Source: an uncultured Marinobacterium sp. (GTDB lineage Bacteria; Pseudomonadota; Gammaproteobacteria; Pseudomonadales; Balneatricaceae). Taken from it: a stretch of DNA of 64,000 bases. The translations under genes were made by a program, and so were the position numbers. Positions within the stretch are counted from its first letter, which is position 1; the number at the start of each line of letters is the position of its first letter. The stretch spans positions 186,001 to 250,000 of the forward strand of contig CANMWJ010000005.1 of NCBI GenBank assembly GCA_947501565.1, read 5' to 3'. The notes beneath the pieces were generated by a model. The model had not been told where the DNA came from. It did no database searches and saw nothing but the letters and a program-made list of their open reading frames with translations. Positions 41,800-51,351 of this stretch are shown here, piece by piece.

Positions 41800-43145
41800 T
41801 TGCTTGGAGTATCAGTCAATCAGTCATCTTCTATAGGTAAGAAACCATTTTTTATAGACGAGCAGCACAGTATTTTGGTCGATTGTGGATTGTTTCAGGG
41901 TAAAGAAGCGCAATTGGGAACATGGAGGGTCCGCAGATCAACTTTGAACTGGGATCGGTTCAGGCATTACAGATAACCCGTTGCCATATCGATCATTTAG
42001 GACGCTTGCCCTGGCTGTTAGCCGCCGGATTCAAGGCTCCAATCTATGCCACAGAAGCTACCGCGCATCTGCTGCCCTTGGTAATTGAAGATGCGTTAAA
42101 GGTTGGTGTAACCCGGGATCATAATCTGATCGAATCGGTAATTCAGTATCTGGGTCAATTACTGCGACCAGTTCCCTATGATCAGGTTGTGGAGCTGTTT
42201 CCAGGCTGCTCAGCCTGTTTTCGTGAGGCAGGCCATATCTTGGGTTCTGCGTATATCGAAGTCGATACGGGGCAGGAGCGGGTCGTTTTCAGTGGTGACT
42301 TGGGTGCGTCGGACACCCCTTTATTAAAAGAGCCTGTATCACCGCAGCACGCAGATGTTTTGGTGTTGGAATCGACCTACGGAGATCGCGCACACGAAAA
42401 CAGGCGGCAGCGACGTTCCCGTCTGAGAGCAGTGGTAGAACACTGCCTGCAAGACGCCGGTACCGTGTTGATACCGGCGTTTAGTATCGGGCGTACTCAG
42501 GAGCTGATTTATGAGCTTGAGCAGATCATTCACAAGCACCCGGACAGCGATTGGGACACGATCGATGTGGTTGTAGATTCACCGTTAGCTGCACGTTTTA
42601 CTGATAGCTACCGGCAGCTACGGGACCTCTGGGACCAAGAGGCAAAAATGAAGGTCAGCGAGGGCCGTCATCCGCTGTCTTTTGAACAGCTGATCACTGT
42701 GGATAACCATGATGAACACCATCGCTTGGTGCAGTACCTGGCCGGGAGTGGGCGTCCCGCGATCGTGATTGCCGCCAGTGGTATGTGTGCCGGTGGGCGT
42801 ATCATGAATTATCTGAAAGCGTTGTTGGATGATCCGAGAACGGACTTGCTGTTTGTGGGTTATCAGGCGGTAGGGACACCAGGGCATGCGATTCAGAAAT
42901 ATGGTCCCCGGGGCGGTTACGTAATGCTTGAAGGCATTCGCTACGATATCAAAGCCAAGGTACACACATTGAGCGGGTATTCGGCGCATGCGGATCAAAC
43001 CGATCTGATCCAGTTTGTATCGGGTATGGGGTGTACACCAAAAGAGATCAGGTTGGTTCACGGAAGCGATCAAGCCAAAGGGGAGCTTGCAGAGGCGTTG
43101 GCGAGAGTTTGTCCTGATAGTCGGATTCTGATTCCGTCAGGTTAG
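41800..43145 (+). pseudogene. Decayed metallo-beta-lactamase/beta-CASP RNA-processing nuclease
   Basis: The long frame from 41922 has the beta-CASP layout (AGHILGSAY, VVFSGDLG, ESTYGDR, IPAFSIGRTQEL, ASGMCAGGRIMNYL, SGYSAHADQTDL) but lacks the N-terminus. The missing part is in another frame just upstream (QHSILVDCGLFQGKEAQ, about 41860-41920), so a frameshift splits the gene. In addition, metal motif 2, normally THCHIDH, reads TRCHIDH: the first His is Arg (CGT). Two independent lesions argue for a pseudogene. No ribosome binding site precedes the ATG at 41922. Confidence 0.75.
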
Positions 43146-43206
43146 ATCGTGCGCAACGCTTTATTGCCCAAGCATATTTGTTTATGTCGGTCAGATCGGC
43201 GAAAAT

Positions 43207-43233
43207 AGCCAGCCTGATTCAAACTGGCTGGCT
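43207..43233 (+). terminator. Hairpin before prfC
   Basis: Eight-bp stem AGCCAGCC / GGCTGGCT with an 11-base loop, then GTTATT; no long T run. A second small stem GAGGT / ACCTC lies at about 43274-43287. Confidence 0.45.
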
Positions 43234-43314
43234 GTTATTGCACAGCGCGTCCCTCCTTGGGGCTCGGGCCAGAGGTTATGACCTCCTCAAACTTATTTAG
43301 AAGATATTCATCCG

Positions 43315-44901
43315 ATGTCGAACGCTGAAATCGCGCAGGAAGTTGGCAAACGCCGGACCTTCGCCATTATCTCGCACCCTGATGCGGGTAAAACCACGAT
43401 CACCGAAAAGCTGCTGCTGTTCGGAAACCTGATTCAGACCGCCGGTACGGTAAAGGGTAAGAAGAGCGATCGCCACGCGACATCCGACTGGATGTCGATG
43501 GAGCAGGAGCGTGGTATCTCCATTACCTCCTCCGTGATGCAGTTTCCGTACAAAGACCGTGTGGTCAACCTGCTGGATACCCCAGGACACGAAGACTTCT
43601 CCGAGGATACCTACCGTACGCTGACGGCTGTGGATAGCGCGTTGATGGTGGTTGATGGCGCTAAAGGTGTCGAGGATCGTACCATTAAGCTGATGGATGT
43701 CTGTCGCCTGCGTGATACGCCGATCTTCTCCTTCGTAAACAAGATGGACCGCGATATCCGTGATCCGATTGAGCTGTTGGATGAGATCGAAGAGGTCCTG
43801 AAGATTGAGGCAGCGCCAATCACCTGGCCGATCGATATGGGTAAGGCCTTTAAAGGTGTGTATAACCTCTACACCGATACCATCCATGTATTCCAGCCGG
43901 GGCAGGGGCATACCATCCCGGAAGATGTGCAGATTCAGGGTATTGAGTCTGAGGAAGCCAAGGAGTTGCTGGGCGATATCTACGAAGATTACCTGGAAGA
44001 GATTGAGCTGGTACGTGGCGCTACACATGAGTTTGATCAGGAAGCGTTCCTGGCTGGCACGTTGACGCCGGTCTACTTCGGTACCGCACTGGCAAACTTC
44101 GGTGTACGTGAGATGCTGGATGGCTTTGTTGAACACGCGCCAGCACCAATCGGCCGTAAGGCGATCAGCCGTGACGTAGACGCAGACGAGCAGAAGTTCT
44201 CTGGTTTTATCTTCAAAATCCAGGCGAATATGGACCCGAAACACCGTGACCGTATCGCCTTCATGCGTATCTGCTCTGGCAGATACAGCCGTGGCATGAA
44301 GATGAAGCACACCCGTATCAACAAAGATGTGAAGATCGCCGATGCGGTTACCTTTGTGGCGGGTGATCGCGAAAACGTGGAAGAAGCCTGGTCCGGAGAC
44401 ATCATCGGTCTGCACAACCACGGTACTATCCAGATCGGTGATACCTTTACCGAAGGTGAGGTACTGAAGTTTACTGGTATCCCGCACTTCGCGCCGGAAA
44501 TTTTCCGTCGTGTGCGTCCAACCGATCCACTGAAGATGAAGCAGTTGCAGAAAGGGTTGCAGCAGCTCTCCGAGGAAGGTGCCGTACAGTTGTTTATGCC
44601 GGAGAAGAACAACGATCTGGTATTGGGCGCGGTCGGTCAGCTGCAGTTTGACGTAGTTATGTTCCGTCTGAAGGACGAATACAAGGTGGACTGCGTCTAC
44701 GAAGCGGTGAACGTGCAGACTGCGCGTTGGGTGGAGTGCGACGACGAGAAGATGCTGGCGGACTTTAAGCGTAAAGCGTACGACAACATCGGCATCGACG
44801 GCGCAGGCCTGCTCACTTATCTGGCGCCAACCCGTGTCAACCTGAGTCTGACTCAGGAGCGTTGGCCGGATGTGCAGTTCCGGGCAACCCGTGAACACTG
44901 A
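43315..44901 (+). CDS. prfC: Peptide chain release factor 3
   Basis: 528-residue translational GTPase that recycles RF1/RF2 from the ribosome. G1 is [14 protein letters not shown]2 lies near [14 protein letters not shown]3 is DTPGHEDF and G4 is NKMDRD. The RF3-specific C-terminal domain ends [13 protein letters not shown]. Length equals the E. coli protein. Followed by a strong terminator. Confidence 0.97.
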   Translation: MSNAEIAQEVGKRRTFAIISHPDAGKTTITEKLLLFGNLIQTAGTVKGKKSDRHATSDWMSMEQERGISITSSVMQFPYKDRVVNLLDTPGHEDFSEDTYRTLTAVDSALMVVDGAKGVEDRTIKLMDVCRLRDTPIFSFVNKMDRDIRDPIELLDEIEEVLKIEAAPITWPIDMGKAFKGVYNLYTDTIHVFQPGQGHTIPEDVQIQGIESEEAKELLGDIYEDYLEEIELVRGATHEFDQEAFLAGTLTPVYFGTALANFGVREMLDGFVEHAPAPIGRKAISRDVDADEQKFSGFIFKIQANMDPKHRDRIAFMRICSGRYSRGMKMKHTRINKDVKIADAVTFVAGDRENVEEAWSGDIIGLHNHGTIQIGDTFTEGEVLKFTGIPHFAPEIFRRVRPTDPLKMKQLQKGLQQLSEEGAVQLFMPEKNNDLVLGAVGQLQFDVVMFRLKDEYKVDCVYEAVNVQTARWVECDDEKMLADFKRKAYDNIGIDGAGLLTYLAPTRVNLSLTQERWPDVQFRATREH

Positions 44902-44920
44902 TTGAGCTTTAAGCGCTCTT

Positions 44921-44959
44921 AAAAGCCCGCTGTCGGTCCCGTCCGGCAGCGGGCTTTTT
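44921..44959 (+). terminator. prfC terminator
   Basis: Sixteen-bp stem (44921-44936 with 44943-44958, one G-T pair), loop TCCCGT, ending in TTTTT. One of the strongest hairpins in the window. Confidence 0.95.
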
Positions 44960-44973
44960 GCTATGATCGGATT

Positions 44974-45747
44974 ATGACTGTTGAACTGATTGATACTCAC
45001 TGCCATCTGGATTTTCCGGTCTTTGACGGCTGGCGGGATAAAGCCTTGTCGGATGCAAAGGCTGCAAACGTCAAACAGATTGTGGTGCCAGGTGTGGTAG
45101 CGAAAGACTGGGCAGGGCTGCTGGGGTTGTGCAGGGAGCAGGAAACTGCGCTTAAGCCCGTATTAGGTTTGCATCCCTGTTTTCTTTATCAGCATCGTGA
45201 GCAGGATCTGGAAGAACTGGAGCGCTTGCTCGCCTGTGGTGGGGCAATCGCGGTTGGCGAGATCGGCCTGGATTTTTTTATTCCCGAGCCGGATGTCGAA
45301 GGGCAGCTGTATTTTTTTGAGAGTCAGTTAAAGCTGGCAGCCGATTATAAGCTGCCGGTTCTGCTTCATGTGCGTAAAGCCCACGATCAGGTACTAAAGC
45401 TATTACGACGGTACCGCTTGCCACGTGGCGGGATCGTGCATGCCTTTTCTGGCAGCGAACAGCAGGCGGAGCATTATCTAACGCTGGGTTTTAAGCTGGG
45501 TCTGGGTGGCTCGCTGACCTATGAGCGAGCGAAAAAACTGCGTCGACTGGCGCAGACACTTCCTCTGGCCAGCTTTGTGCTGGAAACCGACGCGCCGGAT
45601 ATCCCGTTGTCAGATTACCGTGATCAACCCAATGAGCCGTGTCGTGTTTTGGAGGTGGCGCAGGTTCTTGCTGAACTCAGGGGAATCTCTCTGGATCAGG
45701 TGGCAGAGCAGACCACCGCAACGGCAAAAGCCCTGCTTGATCTGTAA
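44974..45747 (+). CDS. TatD-family metal-dependent hydrolase
   Basis: 257-residue TIM-barrel hydrolase of the TatD/YcfH/YjjV family. Metal ligands appear as DTHCHLDF near the N-terminus, E in VGEIGLDFF, H in LLHVRKAHD, H in GIVHAFSGS and D in LETDAPDIP. Members act as 3'-5' DNA/RNA exonucleases or deacylases. Spacing and ending resemble the YjjV subgroup, but I cannot assign the exact orthologue. No good ribosome binding site is seen at the ATG. Confidence 0.9.
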   Translation: MTVELIDTHCHLDFPVFDGWRDKALSDAKAANVKQIVVPGVVAKDWAGLLGLCREQETALKPVLGLHPCFLYQHREQDLEELERLLACGGAIAVGEIGLDFFIPEPDVEGQLYFFESQLKLAADYKLPVLLHVRKAHDQVLKLLRRYRLPRGGIVHAFSGSEQQAEHYLTLGFKLGLGGSLTYERAKKLRRLAQTLPLASFVLETDAPDIPLSDYRDQPNEPCRVLEVAQVLAELRGISLDQVAEQTTATAKALLDL

Positions 45748-45779
45748 CTCTGTGTGGCGGAAACCAACCTGGGACAGCA

Positions 45780-45852
45780 GTAGATTAGCTGTCGCTTTAA
45801 GCGGCGATCAACCTGCAGCGTGTAGGGGGCAATAGTGCAACCTATTGCACCC
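45780..45852. repeat. Second cluster of GTAG-headed palindromes
   Basis: Two elements in tandem. The first (45780-45813) is GTAG followed by TTAGCTGTCGC-TTTAA-GCGGCGATCAA, closely related to element A at 13710. The second (45822-45852) is GTAG followed by GGGGGCAATAG and CTATTGCACCC, related to element B at 13766. They fill the gap between two convergent genes. Confidence 0.6.
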
Positions 45853-45861
45853 TGAGTACTG

Positions 45862-46257
45862 TCACAGCGCTACTTCGCCGCCGCCCTTCACTTCATATAG
45901 TTGGAGCTGCTCCTGTTCCAGGTAATACCACACCGAGAAGGTCGCGTCGTTATGCGGGAGTCTGTAGCGATATTCATCGATCTGGATGGCTTCATACAGC
46001 TGTCCCGGTGGGGCCAGCATCAGCTCGACCAGCTGAGGAACGTTCCAGCTATCGCTGGTAAACGGCTGTTGATAAGCGCGTGAAATCTCGCCTTCGTAAT
46101 ATGAGGGGATGATCAGCTCCAGGTTCAGGCAATTGCCACTGTCTCCGTAGCAGATCTGTGTGTGTTCAAGGTCGAGAGTGTAGAAGTCGGGACCGCGAAC
46201 AAGTGACGCGCAGCCCGCCATCAGGATGCAGGTTGAGAGTGTAATCAGAACTTTCAT
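45862..46257 (-). CDS. Small lipoprotein of unknown function
   Basis: 131 residues with lipobox LMAGC (Cys 16). The mature part has paired cysteines in QICYGDSGNCLNLEL and alternating beta-like segments with many Tyr (RAYQQPF, YRYRLPHND, SVWYYLEQEQLQLYE). I do not recognise the family. It is 77 bases downstream of fabY on the same strand and may be co-transcribed. Likely outer-membrane anchored and facing the periplasm. Confidence 0.65.
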   Translation of the reverse strand: MKVLITLSTCILMAGCASLVRGPDFYTLDLEHTQICYGDSGNCLNLELIIPSYYEGEISRAYQQPFTSDSWNVPQLVELMLAPPGQLYEAIQIDEYRYRLPHNDATFSVWYYLEQEQLQLYEVKGGGEVAL

Positions 46258-46334
46258 AGTGATGTGCCGCAGTGTGAATCATTTTTTTTTGGACCGCAGC
46301 ACATCTGGAAAGTGCCCCTGTGGAGCATGGGGCG

Positions 46335-48245
46335 TTAGCAGAGTTCCTCAAACGGGTTATCAACAGCCAGGTTGACCGGATTCTCGTAACCCGGCAGGCG
46401 GATCTCAGAATCGCTGATCTGAAGGTCTTCTCCGGCCAGTACATTGTGGTCGTAGAGGTAGATCGGGCGGCTGGTACCTTTGGTGGCTGCATCGTTGTAT
46501 GCCGCTGCCTTCTCTGCGACCTGCTCGCGTTTGTTGCGGTACTCAGACATACGAGCTTCGCCGTAACGGCGGCTTAGCATCTGTTCCGCGATATGTGGGC
46601 CCAATACTGGTGCGGAAGCATTGTTGCCGCCGAAACCTTTTGAATTCAGTAGTACGGAGTCCATACCCTGCTGTCCAACTTCAATATGCTGGTTGCTCAG
46701 TAGCAGATTGGACTGGTGAATATCATCTGCAAATGCAGGGGTAGTCAGGATGCCAGGGATATAACCGTGCGCCCAGGTGCCCAGTGAGGTCGTGAGCTGA
46801 TCGCCACCGGCGGTACCTTGCGAGTGACCGAGGAAACACTTGATTGCGGCAACCGGCCAGCTTTCGATGCCAAACGCTTTGGCGGTTTCGTTGATCACGT
46901 GGGATTCGGTCACGCGGTTCTGTGGTGTGCTGGTACCGTGTGCCTGTACGAAGCTACGAGTGCGCAGGGAGTCTTCGCCCAGCATGGTGCGAACCAGTGA
47001 GGCCGCTTTGCCGAGGGTGATGTAGTTACCCACACCCGGAGCGGAGATCGATTTCTTGTGGCCGTCGGCGTTGACGAACACATCCGGTACCATGCCGAAG
47101 ACCTGTGCGCCCATCTCAATCGCCAGGTCGTCGCTCATCAGCAATATGAACTGGCTGGATTCGCCCATGGTGAAACCGCAGTTCTGGCCAAACGGGCGGC
47201 AGGCGCGGCGATAGTCTGCATCGCCCAGTGCGGACAGGCCATCCAGTGCCAGCAGATCCTTGTCTTCTGCCAGTGCGCCCATGACGCGGAAACCTTCCAT
47301 TACCTCTGGTGTTACCGGAGCATCGCTGCCGCCGACCAGAACCACTTTGCGGCGACCGGAGCGAATATCGTTCACGCCGCTGCGCAGGTTGTACAGGAAC
47401 GTTGCACAGGCGCCGAGTGCACCGCCGGTTACACCAACGCTGCCAAGTACGTAAGCATTAACAAAGTCGGCAGGCATCTGGGCATAACCCAGTGGCATCT
47501 GCTTGGACGTAGTACGTTTGCCTAGGGCCGGATACTTGGTGAGGCCGCCAAAGCCGAAGTCGTCCAGCTGGCCGATGGAGTTGCTGGCATAGACGCCGAT
47601 CTGATCCGGAGATACGCGGCTGGCGATCTCGTCAAATGCAATGCCTGTGCTGTACAGTGCGTCTGATGCACCGTACACCGTCATCTGTAGATTACGAGGG
47701 TGGTTGCGGGACTGGTATAGCTTGCCTGGTTCAAAACCGGTTGGGAGTTGGCCCGCTGTCTTTACCTGTGCTTCCTTAGTATCCGGGAAGATGACATCGA
47801 GGCTGTCGTTTACGACGATGTCGAATACACCCGGTGCTGATTCGGTGACCTGCCAGCTGGCTGGAATCTGGACTGGCATCTGGCGTTTGCGTAGCTGGAA
47901 GCGTAGCTCGCCATCGGTACATTTCATCTTGGCCGGTTTATTGAACATGACATTGTCAACATCAAACCAGTTGGGATGAATTTTACGTATCAGGGTGTTA
48001 TCCAGCAGCTGCTGTTCGATGTCGCCAAGCAGTTCTGCAGTGGACTGAGCTTCGCCCGCACTGTTTTTGTAGCTGCCATCTTCAAAACTGGCCAGACCGG
48101 TCAGGGTAGCCAGACCTAGCAGTGTCTCTTCACGTGTTTTAGCATCCAGCTTGTCGATGATCAGGCGGCGATAAGCGTGATGGGAAGATGCTCGACCTGC
48201 TGGGTTGATACCACCAAAACCGACAATAAGAGGCAGCTGAGACAA
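46335..48245 (-). CDS. fabY: Beta-ketoacyl-ACP synthase FabY
   Basis: 636-residue ketoacyl synthase resembling Pseudomonas FabY, which starts fatty acid synthesis by condensing acetyl-CoA with malonyl-ACP. The thiolase-fold core has C280 (TGGALGACATFLYN), His in VQAHGTSTPQN and His in KCFLGHSQGTAG. The N-terminal 170 residues are FabY-specific, beginning (M)SQLPLIVGFGG. The TTG at 48243-48245 has AAGGAG 7 bases upstream and gives the family N-terminus, so it is preferred to a GTG at 48302. Confidence 0.92.
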   Translation of the reverse strand: MSQLPLIVGFGGINPAGRASSHHAYRRLIIDKLDAKTREETLLGLATLTGLASFEDGSYKNSAGEAQSTAELLGDIEQQLLDNTLIRKIHPNWFDVDNVMFNKPAKMKCTDGELRFQLRKRQMPVQIPASWQVTESAPGVFDIVVNDSLDVIFPDTKEAQVKTAGQLPTGFEPGKLYQSRNHPRNLQMTVYGASDALYSTGIAFDEIASRVSPDQIGVYASNSIGQLDDFGFGGLTKYPALGKRTTSKQMPLGYAQMPADFVNAYVLGSVGVTGGALGACATFLYNLRSGVNDIRSGRRKVVLVGGSDAPVTPEVMEGFRVMGALAEDKDLLALDGLSALGDADYRRACRPFGQNCGFTMGESSQFILLMSDDLAIEMGAQVFGMVPDVFVNADGHKKSISAPGVGNYITLGKAASLVRTMLGEDSLRTRSFVQAHGTSTPQNRVTESHVINETAKAFGIESWPVAAIKCFLGHSQGTAGGDQLTTSLGTWAHGYIPGILTTPAFADDIHQSNLLLSNQHIEVGQQGMDSVLLNSKGFGGNNASAPVLGPHIAEQMLSRRYGEARMSEYRNKREQVAEKAAAYNDAATKGTSRPIYLYDHNVLAGEDLQISDSEIRLPGYENPVNLAVDNPFEELC

Positions 48246-48389
48246 TGGGAACTCCTTGGACTGAGTGTACTCAATGAGTGTGGCTAAAAAATCCGGCACC
48301 ACGATGGCCTGGGTGCCCAGCTAATCCGTATCCATGACGCCAATCTTAAATTGCGGCGTTCGAAGGCGGATTGCTGTTACGAACCTGAC

Positions 48390-48418
48390 ATTTTATCGGG
48401 TGTTTATAGGGGTGACTA
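48390..48418 (-). promoter_or_regulatory. Candidate fabY promoter
   Basis: On the minus strand TAGTCA, 17-base spacer, TAAAAT, about 145 bases before the TTG start. The remainder of the 319-bp gap to the OmpA-like gene shows no gene and no clear plus-strand promoter. Confidence 0.4.
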
Positions 48419-48564
48419 GTTATAAATGGCAGCTTTTTACCCCTATTAAGAAGGAATTGGGGAAAGGTCGTGTTTGCCTTAAGCGCCGGTTCAGTTAGCG
48501 ATTGTAGACTGGGAGTCCTACACTGCTTCAAAGGCTCCTGTCGTATTTGATAAGAGGGAATATA

Positions 48565-49221
48565 ATGAAAAAATTGGTATATGTATGTTTGACGGCGGCG
48601 ATTATTTCCGGGTGTCAGACCATCGATCCTTATACTCGGGAACAGAAAACAAGTAATACGGCAACAGGCGCGGGTATCGGCGCTGTAGCGGGTGCAGTGC
48701 TGGGAGCGGCGGTTTCCAGTAAAAAAGATCGCGGCAAGGGTGCGTTGACTGGCGCGCTGGTGGGCGGTGCTGTCGGTGGTGGTATTGGTTACTACATGGA
48801 TCAGCAGGAAGCGTTGCTGCGCCAGGAACTGGAAGGGACCGGTGTCAGCGTGCAGCGTCAGGGGGACGATATTCGTCTGATCATGCCGGGTAACGTAACC
48901 TTCGCAACTGACTCTACACGTATTGACGGTGGCTTCTATCCAGTTTTGGATTCCGTTGTGAAGGTGTTAACAAAGTTTGATAAAACACAGATGTCTGTTG
49001 ATGGCTTTACCGATAGTACCGGCAGTTTTGAACACAATCAGAAGTTGTCAGAGGCGCGAGCAGCGGCTGTCGCAAACTACCTGACGGCTTCCGGTATCAA
49101 CCGTTTGCGTATCAGTACGCAGGGGTACGGGGAGCGCTATCCGATTGCGGATAACAACTCCGCTTCCGGTCGTGCGTTGAACCGCCGTGTTGAGATCAAT
49201 ATCCGCGGTCAGCAGGCCTGA
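48565..49221 (+). CDS. OmpA-family peptidoglycan-associated lipoprotein
   Basis: 218 residues from the ATG at 48565 (GAGGG upstream). Lipobox IISGC (Cys 16-17), a glycine-zipper segment (about 35-85: TGAGIGAVAGAVLGAAVSS and GALVGGAVGGGIGYYMD), and a C-terminal OmpA domain with DGFTDSTGSFEHNQKLSEARA and RRVEINIR for peptidoglycan binding. It resembles YiaD-type lipoproteins. The position beside flgT/O/P may be coincidental; a motor or envelope role cannot be assigned from sequence alone. Confidence 0.87.
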   Translation: MKKLVYVCLTAAIISGCQTIDPYTREQKTSNTATGAGIGAVAGAVLGAAVSSKKDRGKGALTGALVGGAVGGGIGYYMDQQEALLRQELEGTGVSVQRQGDDIRLIMPGNVTFATDSTRIDGGFYPVLDSVVKVLTKFDKTQMSVDGFTDSTGSFEHNQKLSEARAAAVANYLTASGINRLRISTQGYGERYPIADNNSASGRALNRRVEINIRGQQA

Positions 49222-49251
49222 TTGGTTCCGCAACTTCTCCTCTCCAGAAAC

Positions 49252-49291
49252 CCGATTAACCGGCTCAGTTAGCTTTGCGCCGGTTAATCGG
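49252..49291. terminator. Bidirectional hairpin between the OmpA-like gene and flgT
   Basis: Perfect 13-bp stem CCGATTAACCGGC / GCCGGTTAATCGG (49252-49264, 49279-49291). The right arm includes the flgT stop codon. Confidence 0.7.
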
Positions 49292-50498
49292 AGATCACCA
49301 CGTCGCCTGGCAGAATATTCTGATGCTGGGCGATATTCACCAGATGTCCTTTCACGAAGTTGGGTTGTACCTCGTCTACCACCAATGTACGTCCCGTATT
49401 GCTGAGCTGGTGGGTGGGGCGCATCTGCGTGTCGTAAAATGTCGAACGATGCAGGACCTTGAATTTATCTCCTGCCTTGATGCCGGACCGAATACCCGCG
49501 TTAAACCAGATGCGGTTGTTATCGGTGCGGGTAATCTGTGCTGAAAACGGGCGGCAGCGCAGGTCCTCTTCCAGTTCATCGACGACCTGTGCGAGTAGCG
49601 TATTCACAGCCTGGCCGTACTCCTGTTCGCTGAAGGCAAGGGTGCCAAAGCCGGTTTTGGTGTGGGCGGGCAGATTCCAAAGGCCTTGCGTCCGGTAACG
49701 TTTCTCTAGCAGGAGGGCGCCGCTGAATCCATCGTGAATAAACAGATCCAGTTCAAAACCGCGTAGATGTTTTTTGCTGCGATAATCCAGGCGGTTGTAG
49801 AGATCTACCAGATAGTTCTTTTCTTTGAGTGTGCGCGGGTCTGCCATCGCCATATCGCGGATCACGCCGGACACGATGAACTGCGTACCAAGATGGTTCA
49901 GATTTCCCGCCACTGTTGTCAGGGTGCCATCGTCCAGTTGGCGACTGGCGGCATTATGCAACGCCGGATAAATATTCAGGTGCAGCGCCTTTTGTACGCC
50001 AACCCGTCCGTTGGCGATCAGTTTGGCTGCGATCTGCCCGGGTAGTTCCTGAGCGGCGTCCCCCAGTGCGCCCAGATTGCCTTGGGGCGGGTGAAGGAAC
50101 GGGAAGCCGGTAATTGCGACCGATTTCAGGTAGGCATTGGTAATGCCGTTGCTGCAGCCGGTATCGACAACAACGTCTGCCTTGATGTGAACGCTCAGGA
50201 TATTGCCAGCGCGCTGCTCGCTGAGCAGCTCGATATTTCTCACCTCGCCCAGGGTGGTGATCTTCATATCATCTATTTCCAGAATGCCATCGCGGACCTG
50301 CTGGCTGCTGGATACGTAGACAGCGGCCTGCATTGAGGCCTGACGTGAAGCGTCTTCAATCGCTGCTTCCCGGGCAGATGCCAGATCGCCGTTGACGATA
50401 ACGGCTTGGCCCTGGGCTTCCACCTCGATTGCAAACGCGGAAGTTGTAAAAAAAACGCAAAGGCTGAGCAAGAGAAACTGGCAGAGGCGATTAAACAT
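49284..50498 (-). CDS. flgT: Flagellar assembly protein FlgT
   Basis: 404 residues from the ATG at 50498, with a signal peptide (1-21, ending SAFA). The N-terminal domain (EVEAQGQAVIVNGDLASAREAAIEDASRQA) and C-terminal SH3-like region (GIRSGIKAGDKFKVLHRS) match FlgT, which builds the H and T rings around the basal body of Vibrio-type sodium-driven polar flagella. An upstream frame to 50552 lacks a signal. Divergent from flgO and flgP. Confidence 0.88.
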   Translation of the reverse strand: MFNRLCQFLLLSLCVFFTTSAFAIEVEAQGQAVIVNGDLASAREAAIEDASRQASMQAAVYVSSSQQVRDGILEIDDMKITTLGEVRNIELLSEQRAGNILSVHIKADVVVDTGCSNGITNAYLKSVAITGFPFLHPPQGNLGALGDAAQELPGQIAAKLIANGRVGVQKALHLNIYPALHNAASRQLDDGTLTTVAGNLNHLGTQFIVSGVIRDMAMADPRTLKEKNYLVDLYNRLDYRSKKHLRGFELDLFIHDGFSGALLLEKRYRTQGLWNLPAHTKTGFGTLAFSEQEYGQAVNTLLAQVVDELEEDLRCRPFSAQITRTDNNRIWFNAGIRSGIKAGDKFKVLHRSTFYDTQMRPTHQLSNTGRTLVVDEVQPNFVKGHLVNIAQHQNILPGDVVISD

Positions 50499-50647
50499 AT
50501 CTGTGGATCGACCGACACATGTAAAGAAGTGGTATCGGGTTACAGTATGCAATTGCCCGGTGCTTGTAAACTGATGAGCGTAGGTGGCTGTGTTTGCGGA
50601 TTCGATGTCCGGCTTCCTGCGAATTATGGTAGATTGGTCGCAATCGA

Positions 50648-51349
50648 ATGAATGGACCTAAGCGGATGAAAAAGCTACTGCTATTAACGCTGTTTCTCTC
50701 CGGCTGTACGTCGCTGTGGAATCCGGGGGCAACAGAACCCACTCCGCCTGTCAGTGAGGCTCCAGTAGCGCCTGTACCTGTAGCTGAGGAGCCCGAGCCC
50801 TCAGCCAGCGCTGAAATAACCTCAATCGACCCGACAACACATATTTATGATCCGGTAAGTGATGCGGTTGCACAGATGACCGAGCAGCTTACGACGGGGT
50901 TGCGGGCTAATCGTGTCCACCGGCTGCCAATGGCTGTGATGCCTTTTGTTGATCTGTCGCGCGCGCGCGAGCGTTACAGCGGAGAGCTGGGTGAGCGATT
51001 GGGAGACAGTTTTATCTACCAGTTGCAGCGCGGCGACTACAACTTGATCGATTACCGCGCGGTTAGTTTGCTGACCACGGCAAAAGATCCTCTGACCAAG
51101 CAAAACCTGTCAGCTCTGCGCAGTCGCTACCGTATCTACTTCCTGCTTACCGGCACCTATGCCCGTTATCCGGACGGAATTGTGGTAAATGCGCGGGTGC
51201 TGGATACAACTACGCGTCAGGTGCTGGCGTCGGCACAGACGCATCTGCCGGACCTGCGCTTAGAGGGTGGTACGCCGGGTTACGATCCGTTAAAGGCGAT
51301 GAAAAAAGGTATGATCATTGAAAACAGTTTGGGGCCGGTAGGAAATTGA
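50648..51349 (+). CDS. flgO: Flagellar outer-membrane lipoprotein FlgO
   Basis: 233 residues from the ATG at 50648; an ATG at 50666 gives a tidier signal peptide, and neither has a clear ribosome binding site. Lipobox LFLSGC, a Pro/Ala/Glu-rich linker (residues 30-60), then a FlgO domain with HRLPMAVMPFVDLSRARERYSGELGERL. FlgO and FlgP are outer-membrane proteins needed for flagellar stability and motility in Vibrio. The stop overlaps the flgP upstream region by only a few bases. Confidence 0.85.
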   Translation: MNGPKRMKKLLLLTLFLSGCTSLWNPGATEPTPPVSEAPVAPVPVAEEPEPSASAEITSIDPTTHIYDPVSDAVAQMTEQLTTGLRANRVHRLPMAVMPFVDLSRARERYSGELGERLGDSFIYQLQRGDYNLIDYRAVSLLTTAKDPLTKQNLSALRSRYRIYFLLTGTYARYPDGIVVNARVLDTTTRQVLASAQTHLPDLRLEGGTPGYDPLKAMKKGMIIENSLGPVGN

Positions 51350-51351
51350 AC

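Noticed and set aside
44962-44974. Leaderless transcription of tatD from TATGAT seven bases before the ATG
   Set aside because: No matching -35 box at the right distance (CCGTCC).
43297-45006. 569-codon open frame antisense to prfC
   Set aside because: Antisense artefact that also crosses the prfC terminator and the start of tatD.
50540-50647. Sigma54 or sigma28 promoter for flgO
   Set aside because: The best TGGC...TTGC candidate has spacing two bases too short, and no sigma28 match was found.
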